Shown here in pieces: positions 19,863 to 31,522 of a DNA stretch of 64,000 nt. Source of the DNA: Archivesica marissinica (taxonomy: Eukaryota; Mollusca; Bivalvia; Venerida; Vesicomyidae). A program made the translations under genes and the position numbers. Below the pieces are notes generated by a model, which did not search any database, had not been told where the DNA came from, and saw only the letters and a program-made list of their open reading frames with translations. Positions within the stretch are counted from its first letter, which is position 1. Every line of letters starts with the position of its first letter. The stretch spans positions 43,554,074 to 43,618,073 of the forward strand of contig CM026400.1 of the NCBI GenBank assembly GCA_014843695.1, in the 5' to 3' direction.

Positions 19863-20460
19863 AGTATTGGTAGTACTCTCCGCAGACATGCACATTATTT
19901 TCACTGAGAGTCGAGTATGGAACAGCGCATAGACAACATGGTTGCATAAATACTAGACAAGCTAGTGAAATCGAAGCTGTCACTAAATCGAAAAGATATA
20001 GACAATCATTTTGGATATTGATACGGAGTTAGTTGACATTCAATTTAGAATTCAGAATGTAAGTCAGACTGGTTCATCATCGCCAACATTGCTACCAGTG
20101 ACTTGTCTGAAACCACAATGAAAGAACCGGGTAAACACATTCATCAAAGACTGTTTTCTATGCTAGTGCATAGTGTAAATCGACGGTCACCAATACTGGA
20201 TCCGTGGTGATAATTGCTACCGGCGCTAATTGGAAAATATATTTTTAAATATATAATTATAGTTCACGGAGAAGGACAGATTACTATTGTTGGCACAATC
20301 TAGGGCCAGACCAGTTTGCTATTTACTTGTGTGTTTCAATCGTTGTGTTCATGTTTACATGTATGTACACAAGTGAGATTATGAAATAAATAAATTATAG
20401 AAAATAAAGAATGTCACGGCGAAAAATGTACTGTCTAATGAAGGTGCTCAAATCGCACTC
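19863..20460. other. No feature recognised
   Basis: Non-repetitive AT-rich sequence. No supported gene, SINE or array. Confidence 0.5.
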
Positions 20461-20612
20461 CAGGCCCCGAGGTTATAAAACTGTTCTCCGATATCAAAAC
20501 TCAGTCTCAAGCGTCTGGTTGGTTCAGCTGACAGTAACACTCAGAATCAACCAATCAGATTATTTGAGCTTGAGTTTGAGATCTGAGAAAAGTTTTAAAA
20601 CCTCGGGGCCAG
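20461..20612. mobile_element. Fold-back (palindromic) element, 152 bp
   Basis: The outer arms 'caggccccgaggttataaaa' and 'ttttaaaacctcggggccag' are inverted repeats. Inner sequence continues the symmetry with lower identity ('tctggttggttcag' against 'aatcaaccaatcaga'). The whole can fold into one hairpin with ~70-bp arms, as in snap-back MITEs. No clear target duplication was found. Confidence 0.65.
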
Positions 20613-20732
20613 ATGTTCTGGTATTTATATTCACCGTGATATATCTCAGACTGATAAGAGTGTAGAGCAGTAATTGAAGGAAAATTGTGTGTGCTCTGAG
20701 GCAGCATAATCTAGCGCTCGGGGAGGCATGCA

Positions 20733-20942
20733 TTGTTACTGGGAATAATGATGACAACTCAGCGAATGATCGTTCAGAGGATCGTACTTGACAATCGTGA
20801 TAGTACACGAGGACATTCACAGAGTCGCGACAGTTGGAATGGAATAGGTCGCTTACGAAATGGCCACAACGGTCTGCCCTGTGGCTACAGGAAGCAAATC
20901 AAACTGAGTGAACGTCGGGATTTGGAACGTCAGGGATTGTAG
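20733..20942 (+). CDS. Unassigned small open frame, 69 residues
   Basis: It includes DNRDSTRGHSQSRDSWNGIG and ends KLSERRDLERQGL with TAG. Arg/Ser/Gly rich, non-repetitive, no recognised domain. It could be a chance frame or a remnant of a gene or element; no splice context was found. Confidence 0.18.
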   Translation: MLLGIMMTTQRMIVQRIVLDNRDSTRGHSQSRDSWNGIGRLRNGHNGLPCGYRKQIKLSERRDLERQGL

Positions 20943-21447
20943 TTTTTAACCGTGATTGTGCTGTTGTATGTATATAGTTGAGACTCATATATTAAATGAT
21001 AATATGCTACACGTGGATGAACACCAATGGTTTGATCTCAATAGTAATAGTATACACAACAATATGTTCCGGTGGAGTAGGTTTTTTGATTAAAATTATA
21101 TTTGCATTGAAATATTATTTCATTACTAGTTGCAGCCGGAAGATTAATGTAGACGCAATGATAATATATAACTGGTATTTACACAAAACAGAAAGGAAGA
21201 ACCGTATTTATATGTGGAGACCTTAACAGTCGTTGTGGAGAGTTCAGTGAGTTCTAAATGGTATAGATAATATACCTATTCGCAATGTTGTTGGTTTTAG
21301 GCTAATGTAAATGTGAATTATTTGTTTATTTTATTAATATAAATATAATAGATAGACGAAACCCCACAAATAATGATAATACGTCACTTCCGGTTAAATG
21401 TTTATCGGTAGTATGTTATATGTATATATGTATGTATTACGTACCAT

Positions 21448-21643
21448 TAATGTCAAAACCCCTTGCGGGGACCTAGACATGTTTTCCTGGGCATGCTTAG
21501 CCGACCATAGCGGTTAACCAGTACTAAGCAATGTGTGTGAGGTGCCTTGCTCAATGACACTACATACGTGGCCTGGCTGAATATCGAACCCGGGACCGTT
21601 CGATTCCAAATCCGACGCTCTACCACTGGACCACGGACGCCAC
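21448..21643 (-). mobile_element. SINE family S4
   Basis: The tRNA head on minus at the right has A box 'tggtccagtggtagagcg' and B box 'cgggttcgata'. Its body ('gttttcctgggcatgctt', 'agcggttaaccagtacta') is related to the S1 body. The 3' end is 'aaaccccttgcggggaccta' on plus. Confidence 0.82.
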
Positions 21644-21905
21644 ACTACATGTTAGTGTATAGTTAGTCAGGATGATCAACATTTGTGTTCTGGTAATAGT
21701 CAGTACAATAATAGCTATGGTAAGGTTGATGTATCAAACGTTCCTCATGGCTTTCTATTAGACCAAGAGGTTCTTGATCATTTATTTTGGTAATTTCAGC
21801 AAAACAAGTTAGTCCATTAATTGGTCCCCGTCAACATTGGAGAGTGGGGTCGGAAAGTCATCCCCACTACTCCTTACAAATATTGATTCATCTATTTCAT
21901 ATAGC

Positions 21906-22102
21906 AATACGGATCTGTAGTCCAGTGGTTAACACGTTGGACTGGTAATCCAGGGATCGCAGGTTCGATCCCCTGTCTGACCCTAATAAAATTAACAGTC
22001 TTTCAGATTGGACGTTAAACCGAGGTCTCGTGTCGGTGCTGTACACCGTGCACGTAAAAGAACCAGAGGAGACTCTAGAATGGGTCTCTGTCTGTAACCG
22101 TG
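21906..22102 (+). mobile_element. SINE family S2, 3'-truncated
   Basis: A well-preserved head ('ctgtagtccagtggttaaca', 'gcaggttcgatcccctgtct') and body up to 'gggtctctgtctgta'. The tail is missing. Confidence 0.87.
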
Positions 22103-22540
22103 CACAAAGTTGTTTAATGTTAACTGTTAAAGTTTGCTTTTAATACAAGATGTTCTATCTCAAGGGGGGGGGTGTAGAAGCTAAACATATAAAAGGTTGT
22201 TGGTGTAGACTACTTGGATTTCCGTCTAAGCATCAAAAATAAACAGTTGTATGGCTTGACTATTGCAGAGGGTGGTGGAAGGTTCCATTACAGTGTAATG
22301 TTGTAAAGAAAGTTTCATTTCATACCAAAAATATTGTAAACAAAGCAGATCAAACGCTCAGATTATGAAACTAATTGTCTGAACTAACTAAGTTTTTAAT
22401 TTATCCCATTCTTAATCATGTCAATGTAACTATTGATAAACTTGAACAATGTTGTCGCTAATCGTCAACTATTGATGATATGTAGATTGGTGTAGTATTA
22501 TACATTCTAGGCAGTTTGTCTGGAAGGAATGTTTTTTATT

Positions 22541-22788
22541 ATTTAAGTTTATTTAACGTCGCTGCCGGTTTCCCATTTGAGCGAAGGGCAATTTACCTAA
22601 CAACACCTTTCCTGGGCAAGCTCCAGCGGTTAACCAGTACTTGGTGTACCAACCTCCGTAAGAAACTGCCAACTTTTTCATATACATGAGACACGGTCTG
22701 AGCGGGGCTCGAACCAGTGACCATCAGAGATGATAGGGTACAGTGGTATACAAGTCAGCGACCTTAACCACTCGACCACATAGGCGGT
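22541..22788 (-). mobile_element. SINE family S1, tail B
   Basis: Reverse-oriented S1 ending in tail B ('gtttatttaacgtcgctgcc' on plus). The head spans 22690-22788 with 'ggggctcgaacc'. Open frames here are SINE-derived. Confidence 0.86.
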
Positions 22789-22900
22789 TAGAAGGAATGT
22801 TACTGTGTTTATTCTGATTTGCAAGAACACATTGTTCAGCGCGTGATGTCAAACGTGACGTCATTTGACTAGCATGTTTGTAATTTTGTGACATTACACA

Positions 22901-23160
22901 GACGGATCTGTAGTCCAGTGGTAACACGCTGGACTGGTAATCCAGGGATCGCAGGTTCGATCCCCCGTCTGACCCTAATAAAATTAACAGTCTTTCAGAT
23001 GGGACGTTAAACCGAGGTCTCGTGTCGGTGCTTTACACCGTACACGTAAAAGAACCAGAGGAGATTCTGGAATTGGTCTCTGTCTGTATCATGCACTATC
23101 CTCCAAAATCTAAAATAACTAATCTCTTCAGGAGGCGTCGCTCATATGGACAACCGGTAG
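22901..23160 (+). mobile_element. SINE family S2, nearly complete
   Basis: Head at 22902-22972, body with 'accgaggtctcgtgtcggtg', tail 'ctcatatggacaaccggtag'. It loses the final 'cgacgataaataaac'. Confidence 0.87.
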
Positions 23161-23384
23161 CACACATTTCTGACATTATTTACGCACTGTGAAAAATAAC
23201 ACAAACAAGTTCTGAGCTTTTATGATATGTTGGTCATTTTCGCATCAAATTAATATTTATGGTTGCGCTATTTACAGTCGAATATAACATGGTTTGTCGT
23301 TCTGACCACCAGAATTAACCATTTAGGCCTTCGTCAGAACAATGTTTTATTCACTAATAAATAACTGAAACAAAAATATTATTT

Positions 23385-23590
23385 CTAGTGGTTAAGGCGT
23401 CCGCCTACGGAGCAGGGGATCGACGGTTCGAATCTCGTCAGGGCTTCGTTTTGATATGGCCGGTTGGTGAGTCGCCATCTAGTTAAATAATGGTTACCGA
23501 TTGCCTACCTGCCTGATGCCTGACATACAAGCATAGGATTCGGGAAGTACTGATGTTCATAAAAAGAGGTGTCTCATAAGTCAGAAATGG
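23385..23590 (+). mobile_element. tRNA-derived SINE-like sequence, separate family
   Basis: tRNA-like boxes 'tctagtggttaaggcgtccg' and 'gacggttcgaatctcgtc' are followed by unrelated body sequence ('ggccggttggtgagtcgcca'). An intact cloverleaf could not be drawn, so I call it SINE-like rather than a tRNA gene. Confidence 0.5.
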
Positions 23591-23697
23591 CTGGCTCTTT
23601 AAATAGGGGTGACATTATAATAAACAAGCACTTTTATAATATGTACAATTCGGTGTCATATAAAACTGGTTGTAGAAATAGAACATATACACTGGGG

Positions 23698-24137
23698 AAG
23701 CCACGTTAGAGGGTAAAGCCATGTTAGAGGGGGGATGTTAGAGGGGGAAGCCATGTTGGAGTGAGTAGCCATGTTAGAGGTGGAAGCCATGTTAAAGGGG
23801 GAAGCCATGTTAACGGGGGAAGCCTGTTAGAGGGGGAAGCCATGTTAGATGGGAAGCCTGTTAAAGGGGGAAGCCATGTTAGAGGGGGGCATGTTAGAGG
23901 GGGAAGCCATGTTAGAGGGGGAAGCCAGTTAAAGGGGGAAGCCATGTAAAGGGGAAGTCATGTTAGAGGGGGAAGCCATGTTAGATGGGGAAGCCATGTT
24001 AAAGGGGGAAGCCATGTTAGATGGGGAAGCCATGTTAAAGGGGAAGCCATGTTAGAAGGAGAAGCCATGCTAGAGGGGGAAGCCATGTTAGATGGGGAAG
24101 CGCCATGTTAAAGGGGGAAGCCATGTTAGATGGGGAA
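23698..24137. repeat. 18-bp purine-rich minisatellite, about 24 copies
   Basis: The unit is 'aagccatgttagaggggg', with 'agatgggg' and 'taaaggggg' variants and small indels. One strand is strongly purine rich. Frames of 60-70 codons are repeat artefacts. Confidence 0.94.
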
Positions 24138-24186
24138 GATGTCTGTAGTACAGGTACTGTCTGTAGTACAGTTACTGTCTGTAGTA
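24138..24186. repeat. 20-bp repeat, 2-3 copies
   Basis: 'tgtctgtagtacagttac' is repeated between the 18-bp array and a MITE. The last copy overlaps the TA target of the MITE. Confidence 0.85.
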
Positions 24187-24366
24187 CAGTCAAACCTGTC
24201 TTAAGCAGCCAGTCCAGGGAATCACAAAATGTGGCTGCTTAGCACACAGGTAGCTGCTTAATAGAGGTTAAATGTCTAATAAAACAACATTTTGGGAATC
24301 TGGAAACTGGCTGCTTAATACAGGTTGGCTGCTTAATTGATGTGACCAATAACACAGGTTTGACTG
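24187..24366. mobile_element. TA-flanked MITE, 180 bp, pogo/mariner-like
   Basis: Terminal inverted repeats CAGTCAAACCTGT and ACAGGTTTGACTG are flanked on both sides by TA (24185-24186, 24367-24368). Internal 'ggctgcttaat' motifs recur. CAGT-type ends and TA targets are typical of the Tc1/mariner/pogo superfamily. There is no coding capacity. Confidence 0.85.
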
Positions 24367-24715
24367 TATACTCATTTTCGAGTTGCTTTACTATGTAAAT
24401 ACAATACTGTGTCAGTAGACAGTGATTGTTTTATTAACTGTAATTATGTTATATCTCTTGTAATTTTCTTGTAATGTTCTCTTGAATGTCTTATGTGAAA
24501 TATCAAATATGTGTTATGTATATTTGATGTATTGAACATAGACAAACGATAACAAAAATGATGGAAAATATGTAACATTAAATGGACGCAAGCCATCAAA
24601 GCGCTAGGAATAGAATTTGATCATAATAGAGAAAAATGTGAGAAACTTAATTGGGAAGCTAAATTGAACACAATGTAGAGAAAGCATTCTGAACAACGAC
24701 ATTTAATATTAAAAT

Positions 24716-25178
24716 ATATTTATGGATATCCAATACTCTGTTTATGGATATCCAATAATCTGTTTATGGATATCCAATAATCTGTTTATGGATATCCAAT
24801 AATCTGTTTATGGATATCCAATAATCTGTGTATGGATATCCAATAATCTGTGTATGGATATCCAATAATCTGTTTATGGATATCCAATAATCTGTTTATG
24901 GATATCCAATAATCTGTTTATGGATATCCAATAATCTGTTTATGGATATCCAATAATCTGTGTATGGATATCCAATAATCTGTGTATGGATATCCAATAA
25001 TCTGTTTATGGATATCCAATAATCTGTGTATGGATATCCAATAATCTGTTTATGGATATCCAATAATCTGTTTATGGATATCCAATAATCTGTTTATGGA
25101 TATCCAATTATCTGTTTATGGATATCCAATTATCTGTTTATGGATATCCATTAATCTGTTTATGGATATCCATTAATG
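24716..25178. repeat. 22-bp minisatellite, about 21 copies
   Basis: The unit is 'tatggatatccaataatctg' + 'tt', each with the palindrome TGGATATCCA. Single diverged copies continue to about 25245. Confidence 0.95.
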
Positions 25179-26344
25179 CTTAATAAATAGCAAAACGGCG
25201 CCTGGAATTATGAATATCTATAAATCGAATGATGGATATCCATAAATAACGAATGAATAGCAAAACGGCACCCCATAGAGATTACAAATGCAATGAACAC
25301 AAAATTTACATATAATAAATACAAATCGTTGCTGCATTAAAACATATAACGAACAAATCATAAACCAAATATTAACTATGTAATAATAAGTTAACTGAAA
25401 TGAATTTAAATAATATGCGGCATATAACAGATATAATATACCCGTATAAATGGCAAGTTATGATGTAAGGGAGATAACTAATATCCCGCTTACCTCCAAA
25501 CAGTGGCATTTACGTGTGCGAACCCAACACGCTGTCCACTAAATCCGTTCACGGTAGAAAAATCTATTACACTACAAGTTTCATTTCATTTAATAATATT
25601 GTATTTGCTCTTTGCACACAGGTCATGTACAATACATGTACATATAAATCAATTCCGTAGTATACCATGAAAATAATCAAATTATTTTATTTTGTAATAA
25701 ATTTCACTTTCGACTACATTTTTGATAAATTCTGATTGGATTATTAGAATGTAACAAGATGTTTTTTTATATATGAAGAACAATCATAATCCAATCAGAA
25801 CGCTCGTTTCAACGCTCGTTTAAACGTGAATTGCGCCGCTTTAGAATTTTTCAAAACAAATTGAAAATGCAACGAAATCTCTTTTTGACGTACATTTTTG
25901 CCGAATAAACATACAGGTTAGTGGAAACACATTTTATTGATACTGTTATTCACAGTTAAAACTCTCACGTCGAAGATTTTTTTTTGTTGCTGACAGAACC
26001 CGTGTCCTAGTATGGAAATGTGACCTGCTATGGCCAATGTATGTGGCAATTGTTTGCAAAGTATACATGCATGCAGCTTAAAGTTGTGTTTTCTTTGAAG
26101 AACAATATAAAGACTCGGGATAGGCGTTATATTTGGACAGCTTTGTACAAAATTGTTTCAGATAGGGCCGTTTTACTGATCGATGCGAAATCTGACATTC
26201 CACAGAGTAGAATCCCTGTACTTAAATATATATACTAGTACCCCCAAACGTGCCGAATCCCTGTGCTCATGGTAGATTGTGGTTTTAAGTCTTTTTAATA
26301 TTATTATTATTATTATTATTATTTTCTATAATAGTACATTTGTC
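25179..26344. other. No gene; one short inverted repeat
   Basis: AT-rich sequence. The only structure is an inverted repeat at 25731-25744 / 25787-25799 ('tctgattggattat' / 'ataatccaatcaga') around a ~42-nt loop. A (tta)n run lies at 26298-26323. A 72-codon frame at 26020-26238 has no recognisable features. Confidence 0.5.
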
Positions 26345-28230
26345 CGTAGAAATGACAAGGCGCCAGTTTACAATGTCGAGATTACATATTCTATAACGGA
26401 AGTGCCTCTGAATGTACACCTATACGTAGATTTGCCTATGCGCCAGTTTATAGTGTACACCTATCCGTAGATTTACCTATGTTCCCGTTTACAATGTACA
26501 TTTAATGTGCCCGTTTACAATGTACACCTATCCGTAGATTTGCCTATACGCCCGTTTACAATGTACACCTATCCGTAGATTTGCCTATGTTCGCGTTTAC
26601 AATGTACATGCATCCGTACATTTGCCTATGTTCCCGCTTACAATGTACATGCATACGTAGATTTGCCTATGTTCCCGTTTACAATGTACACCTATCCGTA
26701 GATTTGCCAATGTTCCCGTTTACAATGTACACCTATCCGTAGATTTGCCAATACGCCCGTTTACAATGTACACCTATCCGTAGATTTGCCAATACGCCCG
26801 TTTACAATGTACACCTATCGGTAGATTTGCCTATGTTCCCGTTTACAATGTACATGCATCCGTAGATTTGCCCATACGCCCGTTTACAATGTACACCTAT
26901 CCGTAGATATGCCTATGTTCCCGTTTACAATGTACACCTATCCGTAGATTTGCCTATACGCCCGTTTACAATGTTCATATATTCGTAGATTTGCCTATGC
27001 GCCCGTTTACTATGTACACCTATCCGTAGATTTGCCTATACGCCCGTTTACAATGTTCATATATTCGTAGATTTGCCTATGCGCCCGTTAACAATGTACA
27101 CCTATCCGTAGATATGCCTATACACCCGTTCACAATGTACACCTATCCGTAGATTTGCCTATACACCCGTTTACAATGTACACCTATCCGTACAGTTGCC
27201 TATACGCCGGTTACAATGTACACCTATCCGTAGATTTGCCTATGCGCCCGTTTACAGTGTACACCTATCCGTACATTTGCCTATACGCCCGTTTACAATG
27301 TTCATTTATCCGTAGAATTGCCTATGCCCCCGTTTACAATGTTCATTTATCCGTAGAATTGCCTATGCGCCCGTTTACAATGTACACCTATCCGTAGAAT
27401 TGCATATGCGCCCGTTTACAATGTACACCTATCCGTAGATTTGCCTATACGCCCGTTTACAATGTTCATATATTCGTAGAATTGCCTATGCCCCCGTTAA
27501 ACAATATTCATTTATCCCTAGAATTGCCTATATGCCCGTATACAATGTACACCTATCCGTACATTTGCCTATGCGCCCGTTTACAATGTTCATTTATCCG
27601 TAGAATTGCATATGCGCCCGTTTACAATGTACACCTATCCGTAGATTTGACTATGCCCCCGTTTACAATGTACATATATCCGTAGATTTGCCTATGCGCC
27701 CACTTACAATATATCCGTAGAATTGCCTATGCGCCCACTTACAATGTACATAATTATATCCGTAGAGTTCCCTATGCGCCCGCTTACAATGTACATATAT
27801 CCGTAGAATTGCCTATGCGCCCACTTACAATGTACATATATCCGTAGAATTGCCTATGCGCCCATTACAATGTAATATATCCGTAGAATTGCCTATGCGC
27901 CCGTTTACAATGTACATAATTATATCCGTTGATTTGCCTATGCGCCCGCTTACAATGTACATATATCCGTAGATTTGCCTATGCGCCCACTACAATGTAC
28001 ATAATTATATCCGTAGATTTGCCTATGCGCCCGCTTACGATGTACATATATCCGTAGATTTGCCTATGCGCCCGCTTACAATGTACATATATCCGTAGAA
28101 CTGCCTATGCGCCCGCTTACAATGTACATATATCCGTAGAATTGCCTATGCGCCCGTTTACAATGTACATAATTATATCCGTAGATTTGCCTATGCGCCC
28201 GCTTACAATGTACATATATCCGTAGAATTG
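26345..28230. repeat. 41-bp minisatellite, about 45 copies, in two subtypes
   Basis: The unit is 'tatgcgcccgtttacaatgt' + 'acacctatccgtagatttgc' + 'c'. The left part uses 'acacctatccg'. From about 27660 rightwards units use 'acatatatccg' with 'cgcttacaatg' and are slightly shorter. It ends flush against an S3 SINE head. Confidence 0.95.
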
Positions 28231-28288
28231 CCTATGGCTGTCCGATTAGTGCAGTGGTTAGCGCGCTCGCTTCTCACAAATGAAACCC
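28231..28288 (+). mobile_element. SINE family S3, head only
   Basis: 'ggctgtccgattagtgcagt' + 'ggttagcgcgctcgcttctc' matches the head at 30948. It breaks off before the B box. The left end coincides with the end of the 41-bp array. Confidence 0.8.
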
Positions 28289-28528
28289 AGATATATCCAT
28301 CAGAAGATACATTAAAGTTTCAACCACAGACATTTAAACTTCCTAGCTGTAGTTGGCATTGACGGAATGTGTACATGGCTTTCTTTTGATATAATTATGC
28401 ACATTTCTTTTCAATTTAATGTGATCAACATTTGATAATTCTTCGCGATTTACAAATAAAACATGTCCTAAGGATTCGGTAGGGAATCTCCCATCGCGAT
28501 TAATATTTCCGTTTTGAATACAATATGA

Positions 28529-28600
28529 TAGCGCCGTAGTAGTGCGCGCTGCTTCAGGTGCGAGAGGTCCGGAGTTCAAGCCCAGCTGGAGCCGATACGA
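28529..28600 (+). mobile_element. tRNA-like SINE head
   Basis: 'gcgccgtagtagtgcgcgct' then 'ccggagttcaagcccagctg': A- and B-box-like segments at tRNA spacing, degraded. No body recognised. Confidence 0.4.
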
Positions 28601-28746
28601 GTTGGCACAGAATAATATTAGTATTCACATATTACACCATTATAAGAACATGATATACCTTTATACATTGTTTACATAGAAACGTATCAACAACCTTTGG
28701 ATGATAGTGTTCACATATTACATAGTATTTCTTTGTCTTTTTTGTT

Positions 28747-28820
28747 GCATCTCGTTGGTGCAGTGGTAATATAGAATGATTATGGCGTCGATGGTACAGG
28801 GTTCGAGCCTCAGTGGAGGT
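28747..28820 (+). mobile_element. tRNA-like SINE head
   Basis: 'ctcgttggtgcagtggtaat' then 'acagggttcgagcctcagtg': clear A and B boxes, degraded stems. Both flanks share 'atttctttgtcttttt' (28728-28743 and about 28822-28837), consistent with a target-site duplication of about 16 bp. Confidence 0.5.
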
Positions 28821-28849
28821 ATATTTCTTTGTCTTTTTTAATATTTAAA

Positions 28850-29310
28850 ATTTATATAAATGTGCAACAAACTTCAAGAAATGAAATGAAATATAATACT
28901 ATTACATGTTTAGACTGCATAAAATGAAATAAAACGCATGAAATAAACAATAAAGTAAATAAAAATGAATAAATATAAAACTTATAACAGTCACAAATTT
29001 GGAAAATATGCATGACACACTGGAATAAAAAATATCATTTTAGATGACAAAAAATGTTTTGTACCTAATAAAATGAACATTATAATTATCTAAATGTAGA
29101 CTCGTGATTTTCTTTATTGTACAATGTTTCAAACTCACACGGAACTGTGGTATTGTAACGCAGTACAGCATTCTAGACCGCTCGGCTATTATCACCTTGA
29201 ATTGTGAAATCAATTTTATTCAATTAAGCTGCAAAATTCCATTGCAAAGCGTGTAATTATGATAATGTCTCAAGTAAATTTACGCTTGTAATACATCATT
29301 AGAAGAACAT
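28850..29310. other. AT-rich spacer
   Basis: A/T-rich with a degraded tRNA-like stretch near 29140-29190 ('gaactgtggtattgtaacgc'). No gene seen. Confidence 0.4.
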
Positions 29311-29690
29311 GATACAGGTGTGCATTGTTTACATAGAAACGTATCAACAACCGAGCAAAATACTTCGACATAGCCGATGTTTGACTTAACAAAATTCGAT
29401 ATAAACGGAGCCAGTTATAAAATAATAGTGTCTGAAACGAGACTTTGATCCGACTTCGAGATAACCGGAGAATTCGACATATCCAACATTGACATAACGG
29501 ATGTAGGCTGCACTTTGTTTACATAGAAACGTATCAACAAGCGAGCAAATATACTTCGACATATCCGACATTGACATAACGAATATAGATTGTACATTGT
29601 TTACATAGAAACGTATCAACAACCGAGCAATATACTTCGACATATCCGACATCGATTTGACTCAACAACCTTTGGGTGATAGTATCCACA
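29311..29690. mobile_element. MITE copies in a short tandem arrangement
   Basis: 'gtttacatagaaacgtatca' + 'acaa' occurs at ~29328, 29518 and 29600, the last two ~82 bp apart. Bases 29375-29510 are the reverse of the element at 49311-49481 ('cgatataaacggagccagtt', 'tttgatccgacttcgagata'). Confidence 0.65.
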
Positions 29691-30202
29691 TAATGTATAA
29701 ACGATTGTCGAAAATAATTGAACATTTTAAATCGACACTACATCGGTGAAAACGCAAATGTCTGCAGAATGTAATTTCCTATTATATGGTATAATATTTT
29801 TCCAAATATTTGCTTCAAAAACTGAGTATTTCAACAAATAAACAAACGTTGTATACGCGTTTTGTTGACATAACACAATAATGTAAGAATGATCGACATC
29901 CGTGCGTAATACAACGCGTTTATCCTAAATAACACGAGGTATGGTGGTAATACATATTTACCGTGATATCTCACATGTGTGCCTATTTATGCATATTTAT
30001 GTGTAGACTAATCTTAGTTAAATTATCTATAATCGAAAGTATCGCGTGCTTAGTATTGACTCCAATGACAAACACACGTCAATTCAGGAGCGCGGATGAC
30101 CGTTATATGAAATCCTAATTTATCGTTTGAAAGTTTGTATACCACAAGTTTGTTTATTGATTCAATATTAGTGTTCAAATGCATTCAGAAAAATATGTAG
30201 TA

Positions 30203-30745
30203 AAATAATGAATGAATGGTGTTTTACGGCGCATCGACATCTAAGGTCATGTAGCGCGCATTAAAGTTATGTTTATTGTCGAGTGTATGAAATAAAATTC
30301 TATATAAGTAGATGCATTACGTAAAAATTAATACTAAGAAGTTATAAAGACGTAAGATTAATTACAGGTAATATATGAATGAATGATTACTACAAAGGCA
30401 TGCTTAACAAATGATATCACAGCTTATTATAAATTCCTATTGCCTTGATAAATGATATGATGGACTCTACTCTGATAGAGTCGAAGAGTTTTTTAATGTT
30501 GTCCACATTGTAGTACTGCAACCGGATTGGTTGAAGGTCAACACAGTGTATTAAGATATTCTCCACCGTGTATAGAGTATTGCATGGGATACATTCTGGT
30601 GCATCATCTCGTGACAACAGCCATGAATGTGATATTCGAGAATGACCAATCCTGAGACGGGCAAGAATGACTTCTTCTCGACGAATAGACCTGTAAATTG
30701 GGCAACATTCGCCAAGTATTGGTTTGACCGAATGAAGTTTGTTAC
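30203..30745 (-). mobile_element. 5'-truncated LINE with 13-bp target-site duplication
   Basis: It is flanked by perfect aaaatatgtagta at 30190-30202 and 30746-30758. The 3' end on minus reads 'gaccttagatgtcgatgcgc' then 'cgtaaaacaccattcattca', a typical molluscan LINE 3' terminus with a short simple-repeat tail. It inserted into an existing T1 MITE. Confidence 0.9.
30417..30745 (-). CDS. LINE ORF2 C-terminal fragment, open
   Basis: About 109 codons, ending IKAIGIYNKL and a TGA/TAA-type stop near 30417. Recognisable features are REEVILARLRIGHSRISHSW, then PECIPCNTLYTVENILIHC, then LFDSIRVESIISFIKAIG. This is the conserved region after the reverse-transcriptase/RNase H part of Jockey/I-like non-LTR retrotransposons, with the R-L-R-I-G-H motif and the C-x2-C...C cluster (one expected His is Asn). 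The true 5' edge is the target duplication at 30745; an ATG at 30767 belongs to the MITE. No stop or frameshift lies inside, so the source element was recently active. Confidence 0.86.
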
Positions 30746-30947
30746 AAAATATGTAGTAGCAATGCATTTATATGTGAAAACATGCATTTGATTTGCTTTT
30801 TGCAATGTAATGTCGCTTTAAGCAGCCATGCATAAGCCGTAATGGATATACTTTGTATACTTCCCCTGAGCTGATCATGTGACCTGAAGCATGTGATTTA
30901 TCGCTTATTCATTCAACTGTGACATGATGTTCAATGTTTATTCATAG

Positions 30948-31170
30948 GCTGTCCGATTAGCGCAGTGGTTAGCGCGCTCGCTTCTCACCAATGCGACCCG
31001 GGTTCGATCCTCGGACAGGGAAGTATGTGAGATGGTACGATGGTCGCCAGATCGGACAGGTGGGTTTTTCTCCCACATGAATGACCACATATACGCTTTC
31101 ATCCGGGCCAACGAGAGTGATTAATATAAGTTGTTAACACTTGCTTCGCAATCGTTGTAAAATAAATAAA
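30948..31170 (+). mobile_element. SINE family S3, full length
   Basis: The head is 'gctgtccgattagcgcagtg' + 'gttagcgcgctcgcttctca', B box 'cgggttcgatcctcgg'. The body contains 'gtatgtgagatggtacgatg' and the 3' end is tail C ('gagtgattaatataagttgt'), shared with S5. Confidence 0.87.
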
Positions 31171-31256
31171 GTATAAAATAAAATGTTTATTTAAACCACT
31201 ATAGCATATATTACTTGTACCGTAATGGATATATACTGTGTATAACATGACATTGT

Positions 31257-31522
31257 CGGATCTATTGTCCAGTGGTTAACAAACTGACCGGTAATCCAGG
31301 GGTCGCAGGTTCGATCCCTGATCTGACCATAATAAAATTAACAGTTTCTCAGATGAGACTTTAAACCGATGTCTTGTGTCGGTGTTTTACATCGTGCACG
31401 TAAATGAATCAGAGGAGATTCTGGAATGGGTCTCAGTCTGTATCATTGCACTATCCTCCAAAAATCTAAAATGACTAATCTATTCGGAGGCAACCAGTAG
31501 TGACGATAAATAAACGTAATAC
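31257..31522 (+). mobile_element. SINE family S2, full length, diverged
   Basis: Head 'tccagtggttaac' and 'gcaggttcgatccc', body with 'gtcttgtgtcggtgttttac', tail 'caaccagtagtgacgataaa'. Confidence 0.85.

Larger units (their letters stand above)
29727..30821 (-). mobile_element. TTAA-flanked MITE (family T1), split by a LINE
   Basis: The ends are TTAA at 29727-29730 followed by 'atcgacactacatcg', and 'caatgtaatgtcgct' before TTAA at 30818-30821. It is the reverse of 43518-43914 ('ctgcagaatgtaatttccta', 'ctgagtatttcaacaaataa'). It is split by the LINE at 30203-30745 and carries an extra ~130-bp segment near 29960-30100 that also occurs, reversed, at 46440-46540. TTAA targets are characteristic of piggyBac-type transposons. 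Confidence 0.8.
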
